Translations under genes and position numbers: made by a program
Notes under the pieces: model-generated
Database searches by the model: none
Told to the model about the DNA's origin: nothing
What the model saw: the letters and a program-made list of their open reading frames with translations, nothing else
In this document: one piece after another, positions 32,598 through 40,474 of the stretch
Position numbering within the stretch: position 1 is the first letter of the stretch
Layout of the letters: the number at the start of each line of letters is the position of its first letter
NCBI GenBank assembly: GCA_023434465.1
Contig: JAEYSQ010000082.1
Location: 1 to 64,000 of the forward strand
DNA: 64,000 nt
From: Actinomycetes bacterium
GTDB lineage: Bacteria > Actinomycetota > Thermoleophilia > Solirubrobacterales > 70-9
Direction of reading: 5' to 3'

Positions 32598-32620
32598 GAG
32601 CATTTCCTAACACAATGCTC
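32598..32620. promoter_or_regulatory. Inverted repeat GAGCATT-N9-AATGCTC
   Basis: Perfect 7-bp arms immediately upstream of the riboswitch -10 box, in the -35 area. Likely a regulator site; the regulator is unknown. Confidence 0.4.
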
Positions 32621-32665
32621 ACAAACAGCCTGCTCACGCAGACCGGCTATTGTCCAGTGGGCGGA

Positions 32666-32671
32666 TAGGCT
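32666..32671 (+). promoter_or_regulatory. -10 box TAGGCT, rpiA
   Basis: TAGGCT ends 7 nt before ATG 32679. Confidence 0.45.
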
Positions 32672-32678
32672 TTCCCGA

Positions 32679-33386
32679 ATGAAATCCGCCCGACACCGTG
32701 AAGTGATGTTTGAGCCCTTCGTGGCTTCCTCGATTTCCAACTATGAAGCCAAGTTCAAGGCGGCAGAGGAAGTCGCCGGACTGGTCGAATCCGGCCAGGT
32801 GATCGGGGCGGGCTCCGGATCGACCGCGTTTCTGGCGGTCCGGGCCATCGCCTCCAGGGTCCGGCATGGCGAACTACATGACATCCGTCTGATCCCGACC
32901 TCGCTTGAGTCCGAACTGACGATCACGGGGCTCGGTCTGATTCAGGCCGATCTGGCCGAGGTCGCTCCGGACTGGTTGTTCGACGGGGCCGACGAGGTAG
33001 ACCCGGACGGGAACCTGATCAAAGGACGCGGGGGAGCGCTCTTTCGCGAAAAGTTGCTCTTCTCGGCCTGTCAACTGAGACGGGTGCTGATCGACTCCTC
33101 GAAGCGGGTCGACCGGCTCGGGACCAACTTCCCCGTTCCGATCGAGGTGGTTCCGCGAGCTGCTGCGGTGGCCACGGCGGGCTTGAAGTCACTTGGGGCA
33201 ACCGAGATCGTGATCCGGACGGGGTCCGGCAAGGATGGCCCCGTCCTGACCGAACAGGGCAACCTGTTGATCGACTGTCGTTTCGAACAGATCGAAGAAG
33301 GGCTCGAAGACCAGATCAACCTGATCACCGGAGTACTCGACTCCGGCCTCTTCCAGAACTACGCCCCGGAAATCATCTCTTCGTGA
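32679..33386 (+). CDS. rpiA: Ribose-5-phosphate isomerase A
   Basis: 235 aa enzyme interconverting ribose-5-phosphate and ribulose-5-phosphate in the pentose phosphate pathway. Substrate-binding GAGSGSTAF, catalytic-Asp region DGADEVDPDGNLIKGRGGALFREK and the late RTGSGKDGPVLTEQGNLLIDC match RpiA. ATG 32679 is supported by the -10 spacing; ATG 32706 is an in-frame alternative nearer the family start. Divergent from the riboswitch-controlled peptidase. Confidence 0.94.
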   Translation: MKSARHREVMFEPFVASSISNYEAKFKAAEEVAGLVESGQVIGAGSGSTAFLAVRAIASRVRHGELHDIRLIPTSLESELTITGLGLIQADLAEVAPDWLFDGADEVDPDGNLIKGRGGALFREKLLFSACQLRRVLIDSSKRVDRLGTNFPVPIEVVPRAAAVATAGLKSLGATEIVIRTGSGKDGPVLTEQGNLLIDCRFEQIEEGLEDQINLITGVLDSGLFQNYAPEIISS

Positions 33387-33419
33387 TCGAGGGGGCCCGC
33401 CATCCATTCGACCTGGAGC

Positions 33420-33440
33420 GCGGGTCGGACCCCGCCCGAC
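33420..33440 (-). repeat. Dispersed 21-bp repeat, copy 2 (inverted)
   Basis: Exact reverse complement of 6559-6579, in the gap between the convergent rpiA and ABC permease genes. Possibly part of a terminator or a small intergenic repeat family. Confidence 0.6.
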
Positions 33441-33446
33441 TAGCAG

Positions 33447-34223
33447 TCAGATGATCAACCGTCTGGTCAGACGACGAATCGCGACTCGCCACAGGACGAC
33501 GGCGAGGATCAACAACCCCAGAAAGCGGAGCGTGTCTACCGCTTCGAGCCCGAAACAGGCGCCGCGGACCAGCTCCACGAGCTGGTACAGGGGATTGAAC
33601 TGCGCCGCGACCTGAAACCCCTGAGGTAACTGGTCGATCGGAAAGAAGGTGCCCGCGACGAGAAAGAGCGGAGTGATGACCAGCGTGGTGACGTAGTTGA
33701 ACTGGTCGATCTTCGAGACCGAAGCAGCCATGGTGATCCCGAAGGCAGAGAAGGCGAGTGCGGTGACGAAGGCAAAGAAAGGCACCAGCAACATGGTCAC
33801 GGTCGGTTCGAGACCGAAGAACATGGTCACGATCAAGGGGAAACAGCCGAAGATCGCAGACCTGACACCGATCCACAGCATCTCGGCGGTCACCAGCTCC
33901 TCGACGTCCACCGGCGCAGCGAGGATCGCGTCATAGGTGCGCTGGAATCGCTCCTTGACGAAGGTTCCGAACATGGCCGGCAGGGCGGAGGAAAAGACCA
34001 CGGCGGTGGCGACCAGGCCGGTCCCGACGAACTGGACGTAATCGACTCCATCGACATCGGCGACCAGGGTCGAACCGAGACCAAGCCCGAAGGCAAGCAG
34101 GTAGACCACGGGCTCGAAGGTGCTGGTGAAGGCGGTCGACTTCCAGAAAGTGCGGAAGTTGGCGAACTCCCGGCCCATCACGGCCAGAATCACGGCCGGC
34201 TCGAGTCGGCGCACCGGCTTCAC
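33447..34223 (-). CDS. ABC-2 type transporter permease
   Basis: 258 aa with six hydrophobic helices and the ABC-2/NodJ-DrrB pattern: a basic amphipathic N-terminus (AVILAVMGREFANFRTFWKS), EPVVYLLAFGLGLG, FVKERFQRTYDAILAAPV, and a C-terminal QFNPLYQLVELVRGACFG. It forms the membrane part of an exporter with the ATPase upstream, which it overlaps by 4 nt. Cargo unknown; relatives move polyketides, lipids or polysaccharides. Confidence 0.9.
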   Translation of the reverse strand: MKPVRRLEPAVILAVMGREFANFRTFWKSTAFTSTFEPVVYLLAFGLGLGSTLVADVDGVDYVQFVGTGLVATAVVFSSALPAMFGTFVKERFQRTYDAILAAPVDVEELVTAEMLWIGVRSAIFGCFPLIVTMFFGLEPTVTMLLVPFFAFVTALAFSAFGITMAASVSKIDQFNYVTTLVITPLFLVAGTFFPIDQLPQGFQVAAQFNPLYQLVELVRGACFGLEAVDTLRFLGLLILAVVLWRVAIRRLTRRLII

Positions 34224-35122
34224 TCTGCCTCCTCACCGGTAAGCATCACGAATACGTCCTCAAGCGATCCGGCCCGGTGCACGGCGTCCTCGGGAATCAG
34301 CCCGGGAGCAGCCGTTTCCGCAGCGACGATCGCGATCGCGGGACCGGCCGGTCTCACCCGGAGCCCTTCACGTTCGACCTGGCTACGAATCTCGGCCAGG
34401 CGCTCGGGAGGGCCGTAAACCTCGGCGGTTCGCTGCCCGGCGTGCCGGGCGATCAGTTCGGCCGGGGTGGCCCGTGCGATCACCTTGCCCTGTGAGACCA
34501 CAGCTACCTCGTCAGCGAGGCGTTCGGCTTCCTCGATGTAGTGGGTGGACATCAGGATCGTCGTGCCGCGAGCGCGGAGATTGTCGATCAGGGTCCAGAG
34601 TTCGGTCCGGATCTGGGGATCGAGACCGACGGTCGGTTCGTCGAGCAGGAGCAGTTTCGGTTCGTGGACCAGGCCGCGGGCGAGAAGCAGGCGACGGCGC
34701 ATGCCGCCGGAGAGCTTGTCGACCGCGTCCTTTCGCCGGTCGGTGAGGCGGGCGATCTCGAGCGTGCGGTCAACCGCTGCGGCGACGTCCCGGACCCGGT
34801 AGAGACGGGCGAAGACGGCCAGGTTCTCCTCCACCGTCACGTCGATGTCCAGATTGTCCAACTGGGGAACCACACCCATTCCGGCCCGGGCATTCTTCGC
34901 TTCCCGCGGCAGCTCGAACCCGAGAACCCTGATCTCGCCGGAGTCGGGGATTGCCTGCCCGGTCAGGATCTTCATGGTGGTCGACTTGCCTGCCCCGTTC
35001 GGTCCGAGCAATCCGAGGCAAACGCCTTCGTCGACCACGAGATCGAGTCCGTCGACGGCCTTGATCGGTCCGAAGCTCTTGGTCAGGCCGTGAAGTTCGA
35101 TCGCGGGCACCGGGGCAGTCAA
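34220..35122 (-). CDS. ABC transporter ATP-binding protein (DrrA-like)
   Basis: 300 aa. Walker A GPNGAGKST, Q-loop VVPQLDNLDIDVTVEENL, signature LSGGMRRRL, Walker B LLLLDEPTVGLDP and the switch His in MSTHYIEEAE are all intact. A C-terminal extension of about 80 residues is like DrrA/NodI. It pairs with the permease by overlapping genes, giving a two-gene exporter. Probably powers lipid or drug export; the cargo cannot be told. Confidence 0.93.
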   Translation of the reverse strand: MTAPVPAIELHGLTKSFGPIKAVDGLDLVVDEGVCLGLLGPNGAGKSTTMKILTGQAIPDSGEIRVLGFELPREAKNARAGMGVVPQLDNLDIDVTVEENLAVFARLYRVRDVAAAVDRTLEIARLTDRRKDAVDKLSGGMRRRLLLARGLVHEPKLLLLDEPTVGLDPQIRTELWTLIDNLRARGTTILMSTHYIEEAERLADEVAVVSQGKVIARATPAELIARHAGQRTAEVYGPPERLAEIRSQVEREGLRVRPAGPAIAIVAAETAAPGLIPEDAVHRAGSLEDVFVMLTGEEAE

Positions 35123-35167
35123 TCAGACCTCCAGTCCGGGAAGGAGGGAAGCCCGGTCCGCGGTTGC

Positions 35168-36592
35168 TCAGCGCGCCTGGAGAAACTGATCGATCAACTG
35201 ATAGTGCCGGACCAGGCGCTGGACCGACAACAGCCCTGATTTGACCTGCTGCCGGGCCGCATCGCCGATCCGGGCGGCCCGCGCGGGGTCGGCGAGCAGG
35301 TCGTCGATCGCTTCAGCGAAAGCCGGAAGGTCCCGGGCGTCGTCGATCAAGAGGCCCGAGCTGCCTTCTTCGATCTGATCCTGGATTCCTCCGAGGCGGC
35401 TGGCGACAAGCGGACGAGCCTTCCACATTCCTTCGGAAACTGTCAGTCCAAAACCCTCGGCAAGGCTCTTCTGGACGATGACGTCGGCCCGGCGCTGGAT
35501 TGCGTTCACCATGAACGCGTTCTCGTCGAGATCATCCATCGGCAGGCTGACCAGATGAACCCGAGTCCTGACCTGTTCGGGAAGGGCACGGAAACGCTCG
35601 ACCAGGTCAGCGTGTACTGCCGCCCCTTCCGGGTCGTCGTCGACCCCGGAGCTGTCGGGTCCGACCAGGGCCAGGTGCGCTTCTTTGTTTTCCATGTGCT
35701 CGGCGAACAGGGTGAGCAGTCCGCCGTGATCCTTCAGCTTGTCCCAGCGCGAAACCTGGATTACGAGAGGCGCCTCGGTCGGCAAAGCCGAATCCTGGAC
35801 GATCGAAGCCCGGCGGCGGACTTCGCCCGAACCGCCGTCGGAGCGGGTGAAGACCGGCGGCGTGGAGGCCGGCTCCCCGCAGAAGCCGATCTGCCCAAGC
35901 GTCGCTGCCAGAGTCGAGTCGTCCATCGACTGGTTCTTGGGTGTGAAGGCATCGATCCCGGGCGGAATCACCGAAGTCTTGTCGGGATCCAGGCTCTGCC
36001 AGACGTACTCCGGTCGTGAAAAGACGCAGCCGTGCGCGGCGCCGACCAGATCGGCCAGTAGTTCCTGGGCGTCAAGGGCGATCCGGTTCGGTTCGTCGAT
36101 TCCGATGTGGCAGCGCCAGATAACGGAGGCTCCGGTCTCCCTGACGGCCGGAACCAGGCCGGCGGTCTGCGGGTCATGAAGGATGACGATGTCATCCGGT
36201 GAAATCTGGGCGGCGAAGTCCCGGGCACTCCCGGCCAGGGTCTCCATGTAGAACCGTTTCTCTTCCGGGCCCAGCGGACCACCGTCTCCCGGGTCGCCGT
36301 GCAGCTCGTTGTGAATCCGTTTGGTCAGGGTGAAGAACGCGGGATCCTCGACTTTCAGGACCTGCCAGCGGGAGTCGACGCCGGAGTCGAGGACATACGG
36401 GAGGTAGGCCCGCAGCATCTCGGCGACTCCGCCACCCCTCGCGGTCGAGTTCACGTTCCAGACCACGCGGCCGTTGAGACTCTCCCGAGCCGCGTTGGAT
36501 GCGTCGAGGACGGGGTCGAACCCGGGACCGAGCAATTCCCGGTAGCGGGCCAGTGGCTGCGGTCGGAGATCGACCTGTTCGGGTTTGGTCAT
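35168..36592 (-). CDS. TreT-like trehalose synthase (GT4 glycosyltransferase)
   Basis: 474 aa GT-B fold glycosyltransferase. VVWNVNSTARGGGVAEMLRAYLPY near the N-terminus is characteristic of glycosyltransferring trehalose synthases; GIDAFTPKNQSM and the C-terminal KSLAEGFGLTVSEGMWKARPLVASRLGGIQDQI give the nucleotide-sugar site with the conserved E-x7-E. Expected reaction: NDP-glucose plus glucose to trehalose, a compatible solute. ATG 36592 is chosen; ATG 36622 ten codons earlier is possible. It follows the aldehyde dehydrogenase by about 60 nt. Sucrose-phosphate-synthase-like activity is not excluded. Confidence 0.78.
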   Translation of the reverse strand: MTKPEQVDLRPQPLARYRELLGPGFDPVLDASNAARESLNGRVVWNVNSTARGGGVAEMLRAYLPYVLDSGVDSRWQVLKVEDPAFFTLTKRIHNELHGDPGDGGPLGPEEKRFYMETLAGSARDFAAQISPDDIVILHDPQTAGLVPAVRETGASVIWRCHIGIDEPNRIALDAQELLADLVGAAHGCVFSRPEYVWQSLDPDKTSVIPPGIDAFTPKNQSMDDSTLAATLGQIGFCGEPASTPPVFTRSDGGSGEVRRRASIVQDSALPTEAPLVIQVSRWDKLKDHGGLLTLFAEHMENKEAHLALVGPDSSGVDDDPEGAAVHADLVERFRALPEQVRTRVHLVSLPMDDLDENAFMVNAIQRRADVIVQKSLAEGFGLTVSEGMWKARPLVASRLGGIQDQIEEGSSGLLIDDARDLPAFAEAIDDLLADPARAARIGDAARQQVKSGLLSVQRLVRHYQLIDQFLQAR

Positions 36593-36650
36593 AACTGGAA
36601 ACCGGCCTGGGGCGGCCGCCACGGCAGCCGCCCCGGTCGGAGAGCCCTTG

Positions 36651-38021
36651 CTACTTCAGGGTGCGGATCAGCTTCTTGTTGACGAATTCCTGGATTCCGT
36701 AGGTGCCGAGCTCCCGGCCGAAGCCGGAGCGTTTGACGCCACCGAAGGGCAGTTCGGCTCCGTCGAGACCGACTCCGTTGACGAAGACCATGCCGGTATC
36801 GAGTTTCTCGGCTACTCGCTGCGCCTGGTCGGGGTCATTCGAGAAAACGTAGGAACCGAGACCGAACGGCGTGTCATTGGCCAGCTCGATCGCCTCGTCT
36901 TCGCTGCCGACCCTGTAGACGGTGGCTACCGGGCCAAAGAACTCCTCGCGGTACGCGTCGTTGTCCTCGGACACCTCGGTCAGCACGGTCGCCGGGAAGA
37001 AGTTTCCTTCCCGTTCGCCACCGACCGCGACCGTCGCGCCCTGGGCGACCGCCCGGTCGAGCTGTTCCTGAAGCCGTTCGGTCGCGGTTTCAGAAGAAAG
37101 CGGACCGATCGCGGTTTCGTCCGAAGTCGGATCACCTGGCTCGACACTCTTCATCTTTTCCGTGAAGCTGTCGAGGAACTGGTCGTAGAGCTCGTCGGTC
37201 ACGATGAACCGCTTGGCTGCGTTGCAGGACTGTCCCGTGTTGTCCAGTCGCGCATCCACGGCCGACTGAACCGCTTCTTCCAGGTCGTCGGCACCGAGCA
37301 AAATGAACGGGTCGGAGCCGCCGAGTTCGAGCACCACCTTCTTCAGGTTGCGGCCGGCAACTTCCGCTACCGCAGCGCCGGCCCGCTCGGAGCCGGTGAG
37401 CGAAACGCCGCGGACCCGGGGGTCGGCGATCGCTTCGGCGATCTGGTCGTTGGTCGCCAGGATCGTCTGGTACGCCTCGGCCGGCAGGCCGGCATCCGAC
37501 ATCATCTTCTGGATCGCCTCGGCCGATTCCGGGCATTGCGGGGCCGGTTTGAGCAGAATCGGATTGCCGACGATCAGGTTCGGTCCGGCAAATCGAGCCA
37601 CCTGGTAGTAGGGGAAGTTCCACGGCATGATTCCGATCAGCGGGCCCATCGCCGACTTCCGGACCACCGCGTCACCGTCTCCGGCCAGCAGCTCGATCGG
37701 TTCGTCGGCCAGCAGCTTCTCGGCATTGTCAGCGTAGAAACCGTAGATGTCACCACAGAAGTCGATCTCACCCAGAGCCTGCTCGCGCGGCTTTCCCATC
37801 TCGCGGATGATGATGTCGGCGAGCTCTTCCCGACGCTCGACGTGCATCTCGCCGACCCGCTTCATGATCGCGGCGCGCTCGGCCACGGTTGTGTTGCGCG
37901 ACCAGTCCTGGAAGGTCGCTTCCGCGGCGGCGATCGCCTCTTCGAGTCCGGCGTCCGAGATCGTTGCGTACTCCTTCACGGTTTCGCCGGTGGCCGGGTT
38001 CACAACTGCGTACTCGCTCAT
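36651..38021 (-). CDS. NAD(P)-dependent succinate-semialdehyde dehydrogenase
   Basis: 456 aa aldehyde dehydrogenase. Catalytic E232 in LELGGSDPF and nucleophile C266 in GQSCNAAKRF are present, as are PWNFPYYQVAR and LTGSERAG of the cofactor site. Length about 456 and the QSCNAAKRF motif are those of the NADP-dependent SSADH subgroup, which oxidises succinic semialdehyde to succinate; other short aldehydes are possible. GGAG precedes the ATG by 6 nt. No transaminase gene is adjacent. Confidence 0.9.
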   Translation of the reverse strand: MSEYAVVNPATGETVKEYATISDAGLEEAIAAAEATFQDWSRNTTVAERAAIMKRVGEMHVERREELADIIIREMGKPREQALGEIDFCGDIYGFYADNAEKLLADEPIELLAGDGDAVVRKSAMGPLIGIMPWNFPYYQVARFAGPNLIVGNPILLKPAPQCPESAEAIQKMMSDAGLPAEAYQTILATNDQIAEAIADPRVRGVSLTGSERAGAAVAEVAGRNLKKVVLELGGSDPFILLGADDLEEAVQSAVDARLDNTGQSCNAAKRFIVTDELYDQFLDSFTEKMKSVEPGDPTSDETAIGPLSSETATERLQEQLDRAVAQGATVAVGGEREGNFFPATVLTEVSEDNDAYREEFFGPVATVYRVGSEDEAIELANDTPFGLGSYVFSNDPDQAQRVAEKLDTGMVFVNGVGLDGAELPFGGVKRSGFGRELGTYGIQEFVNKKLIRTLK

Positions 38022-38091
38022 GAATCTCCAATCCTCGAATTACGGCTCAGGCGGCACTGGGTGTGCCTCGGTCCAGCCTAATGGTTGCGCG

Positions 38092-38109
38092 ATCCCGGGG
38101 AGCCGGGAT
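38092..38109. other. Hairpin in csbD upstream region
   Basis: ATCCCGG/CCGGGAT with a GGAG loop (7-bp stem). It overlaps the proposed sigma-B-type -35 of csbD, so it may be incidental or an end signal from upstream. Confidence 0.3.
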
Positions 38110-38131
38110 TGACGGATTGACCGCCGGGTAC
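38107..38131 (+). promoter_or_regulatory. Sigma-B-type promoter, csbD
   Basis: GATTGA (38107-38112), 13 nt, GGGTAC (38126-38131). The leader is about 25-30 nt with a strong ribosome site. Confidence 0.5.
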
Positions 38132-38164
38132 CGGTTGAGTCGAACCCGAAAAGGAGAAATCAAA

Positions 38165-38338
38165 ATGACTGATCACAAGACAGATGAAGCAAAGGGCCGG
38201 GCCAAAGAAGCCGCCGGCGCAGTAACCGGAGACGACGACCTCAAGAAGGAAGGCAAGACCGACCAGGCAGCCGCTTCGGTCAAGGACAAGGTCGAGGGCG
38301 CGGTCGACAAGGTCAAGGACAAACTGAGCGGCAAGTAG
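38165..38338 (+). CDS. CsbD-family stress protein
   Basis: 57 aa, charged, lysine-rich and without cysteine: MTDHKTDEAKGRAKEAAGAV then DDDLKKEGKTDQAAASVKDK. This is the CsbD pattern of short, abundant general-stress proteins, named for sigma-B control in Bacillus; molecular role unknown. AAGGAGAAATCAAA precedes the ATG. A sigma-B-type promoter lies 34 nt upstream of the start. Confidence 0.9.
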   Translation: MTDHKTDEAKGRAKEAAGAVTGDDDLKKEGKTDQAAASVKDKVEGAVDKVKDKLSGK

Positions 38339-38371
38339 CACCGGCGACTGGCGCCAGCCGAGGTCCGGGCA

Positions 38372-38377
38372 TAGGAT
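38372..38377 (+). promoter_or_regulatory. -10 box TAGGAT, DUF2277 gene
   Basis: TAGGAT ends 6 nt before ATG 38384. Confidence 0.5.
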
Positions 38378-38383
38378 CGTCCC

Positions 38384-38656
38384 ATGTGCCGGAACATCAA
38401 ACCCCTTTACAACTTCGAGCCCGAGGCGACCGACGACGAGGTCCGTGAAGCCTCCCTCCAGTACGTGAGGAAGATCAGCGGCTACAACAAGCCGTCCCGG
38501 GTAAATCAGGAAGCTTTCGACCAGGCGGTGGCCGAAGTAGCCGCCGCCTCGTCGCGGCTGCTCGCGTCGCTCGAAACCTCGGCTCCGCCGAAAAACCGGG
38601 AGCAGGAAGCGAACAAGCGCCGGGCACGCTCGGCAAAGCGTTTCGCCACGGCGTGA
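38384..38656 (+). CDS. DUF2277 family protein
   Basis: 90 aa. MCRNIKPLYNFEPEATDDEVREAS and QYVRKISGYNKPS are typical of DUF2277/COG5552, small proteins of unknown function found widely in actinobacteria and proteobacteria. The conserved N-terminal MCRNIK is intact. The C-terminal tail is basic (KNREQEANKRRARSAKRF). It overlaps the following hydrolase GTG by 4 nt, so the two are co-translated. Confidence 0.88.
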   Translation: MCRNIKPLYNFEPEATDDEVREASLQYVRKISGYNKPSRVNQEAFDQAVAEVAAASSRLLASLETSAPPKNREQEANKRRARSAKRFATA

Positions 38657-39570
38657 GCGCCGCCGATCTGCGCGCCTGGCGCGAACGCGGGCGGATGGTC
38701 GAGGCGACTCCGCTCGGTCATCGTGCATTCCTGATCGAAGAGGGTGACCCGGAAGCCGGACCGGGGGAGACTCTCGTGCTCCTTCACGGGTTTCCGGAGT
38801 CGTCCTACTCGTATTCGGGAGCTTTCCCGCTGCTGACCGGTCGCTTCAGGCGGGTGATCTCGTTCGACTTCATCGGCTTCGGTTTCTCGGAGAAGCCAGA
38901 GCGTGGTTTTGCCTACTCGCTGATCGAGCAGGCGGATCTGGCTCTGCGGCTGATCCGCGAGGCCGGTATCAGCGGCTGTCACTTCGTCTCCCATGACATG
39001 GGGGACTCGGTCATGACCGAACTGCTTGCCCGGCTCAACGCGAACCGGCCGGCCTGGTTCGGCGATGGAATCCAGAGTGTCAGCTTCACCAACGGCAGCA
39101 TGATTCTGGACGACGCGAAACTGAGGGTCGGTCAGCGCGCGCTGGTCTCGCCGCTCGGTCCCTGGCTGGCCCGGATCACCGACAGCCCGCGGATCTTCGA
39201 GAAACAGGTGGTCAGCGCCCAGGGCAACGACCGGCTGACCGAGGAGCAGATCCTCGACATGTACTCGGCCTCGACCGCTGACGCGCCGAAGGGACTGATG
39301 GCCGAGCTGATCACCTACCTGCGCGAACGACGGCGTTTCGAGAAATCACGCTGGCTGCCGGCGGTTCGCGATTGCGAGGCGCCGGTCCAGATCTGCTGGG
39401 GGACCGACGACGCGGTCGCTCCCGTGGCGATCGCCAGGCGCCTCAAGGCCGAGGTCAAACCGGAAGCCAGGCTGACCCTGGTCGAGGGACTCGGTCACTT
39501 CGCGCAGATCCAGGACCCGCGGAGCTGGTTTGAAGGTCTGAACCCGTTCTGGGACGGGATCGGGGACTGA
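38653..39570 (+). CDS. Alpha/beta hydrolase, epoxide hydrolase/haloalkane dehalogenase type
   Basis: 305 aa. Oxyanion HGFPESSYSY, nucleophile D115 in SHDMGDSV, and catalytic His in GLGHFAQ. An aspartate nucleophile places it with epoxide hydrolases and haloalkane dehalogenases rather than esterases. The lid contains FEKQVVSAQGNDRLTEEQ. Substrate unknown. GTG 38653 overlaps the DUF2277 stop. Converges on the MBL hydrolase gene with a 7-nt gap. Confidence 0.87.
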   Translation: MSAADLRAWRERGRMVEATPLGHRAFLIEEGDPEAGPGETLVLLHGFPESSYSYSGAFPLLTGRFRRVISFDFIGFGFSEKPERGFAYSLIEQADLALRLIREAGISGCHFVSHDMGDSVMTELLARLNANRPAWFGDGIQSVSFTNGSMILDDAKLRVGQRALVSPLGPWLARITDSPRIFEKQVVSAQGNDRLTEEQILDMYSASTADAPKGLMAELITYLRERRRFEKSRWLPAVRDCEAPVQICWGTDDAVAPVAIARRLKAEVKPEARLTLVEGLGHFAQIQDPRSWFEGLNPFWDGIGD

Positions 39571-39577
39571 GTCCGGG

Positions 39578-40432
39578 TCAGTCCCGGACCGGTTCCTGTT
39601 GTTGCCAATATCGCGCGAGGCCGGACCACATTCCCTCGAAAGGCCCGGCCCGCCAATAGGTGTCGATCCGGTCCGGATCGCCTCCGGTCTCGCTGCCCAG
39701 CCATTCGCGGATCCAGGCCGCCATCTGGTCAGCGTCCGTCTCACGGGCCTTGCTGGCGAAGAGATCCAGCGATTCATGCATCATCGCGATCTGATTCTGG
39801 ACATCGGTCGACTGGCCGAAGTGCTGGAAGGCGATCCGTTCCGGTTTCCAGGCGGCGACGATTTCCAGTGATTGATGCCACAGCGGCGGGTCGATGTCGG
39901 GTGGGGGAGTTGGCGGGAAGGCGGGACCGCCATCGATCCGGACTCCGGTCACGTCCCCGGTGAAGGCGGTCTTCGACGGTTGGTGGAAGTAACAGACGTG
40001 GTGCTTGGCGTGGCCTGGGGTGTACTCGACTTGCCAGGGTCCGTCGGCTTCTCCCCCTTTGAGGATCCGGATGTTCCGTTCCGGCACCGGCACGACTTCG
40101 CCCCACATCACGTCGAAATACTCGCCGAAAACCTGACGGGCGCTGCTGACCAGCCGTTCGGGATCGACCATGTGCCGGGCGCCGGCTTCATGGACCCAGA
40201 CTTCGACCTCGGGGAACCGCTCGACCAGGCGCCCGGTTGCTCCGGCGTGATCGAAGTGGATGTGGGTGAGCAGGATCGCCTGCGGCACCTCGTCGCCCAG
40301 CGCTTCGAGCACCCGTTCCACGGTTTTCTCGGCGCCGGGGTCGACGATGACGCCGTCGAACAGGTGAGCGGCTATCGCGCCCGGCTGATCGAAATGGAAG
40401 AGGTCGACAGTTTCGGGTACATCGGTTCGCAT
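39578..40432 (-). CDS. MBL-fold metallo-hydrolase
   Basis: 284 aa. Metal site THIHFDHAG (HxHxDH), a further His in TPGHAKHHVCYF, Asp in FTGDVTG and a C-terminal His in QHFGQ follow the glyoxalase II/lactonase order. A helical C-terminal region follows. Substrate unknown; hydroxyacylglutathione-like thioesters or lactones are candidates. TAGTTT lies 7 nt before the ATG. Longer reading would run antisense through the next gene. Confidence 0.88.
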   Translation of the reverse strand: MRTDVPETVDLFHFDQPGAIAAHLFDGVIVDPGAEKTVERVLEALGDEVPQAILLTHIHFDHAGATGRLVERFPEVEVWVHEAGARHMVDPERLVSSARQVFGEYFDVMWGEVVPVPERNIRILKGGEADGPWQVEYTPGHAKHHVCYFHQPSKTAFTGDVTGVRIDGGPAFPPTPPPDIDPPLWHQSLEIVAAWKPERIAFQHFGQSTDVQNQIAMMHESLDLFASKARETDADQMAAWIREWLGSETGGDPDRIDTYWRAGPFEGMWSGLARYWQQQEPVRD

Positions 40433-40439
40433 GCCGGCG

Positions 40440-40445
40440 AAACTA
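40440..40445 (-). promoter_or_regulatory. -10 box TAGTTT, MBL gene
   Basis: TAGTTT on the minus strand ends 7 nt before ATG 40432. Confidence 0.45.
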
Positions 40446-40461
40446 TCGGAAGCGAAGGCAA

Positions 40462-40467
40462 TAACCT
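40462..40467 (+). promoter_or_regulatory. -10 box TAACCT, Vps62-like gene
   Basis: TAACCT ends 7 nt before GTG 40475. The two divergent -10 boxes are only 16 bp apart. Confidence 0.45.
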
Positions 40468-40474
40468 TTGTCCC

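Noticed and set aside
34220..36592. ABC exporter and TreT as one trehalose export system
   Set aside because: The genes are separated and the exporter is DrrAB/NodIJ-like; nothing in the sequence ties its cargo to trehalose.
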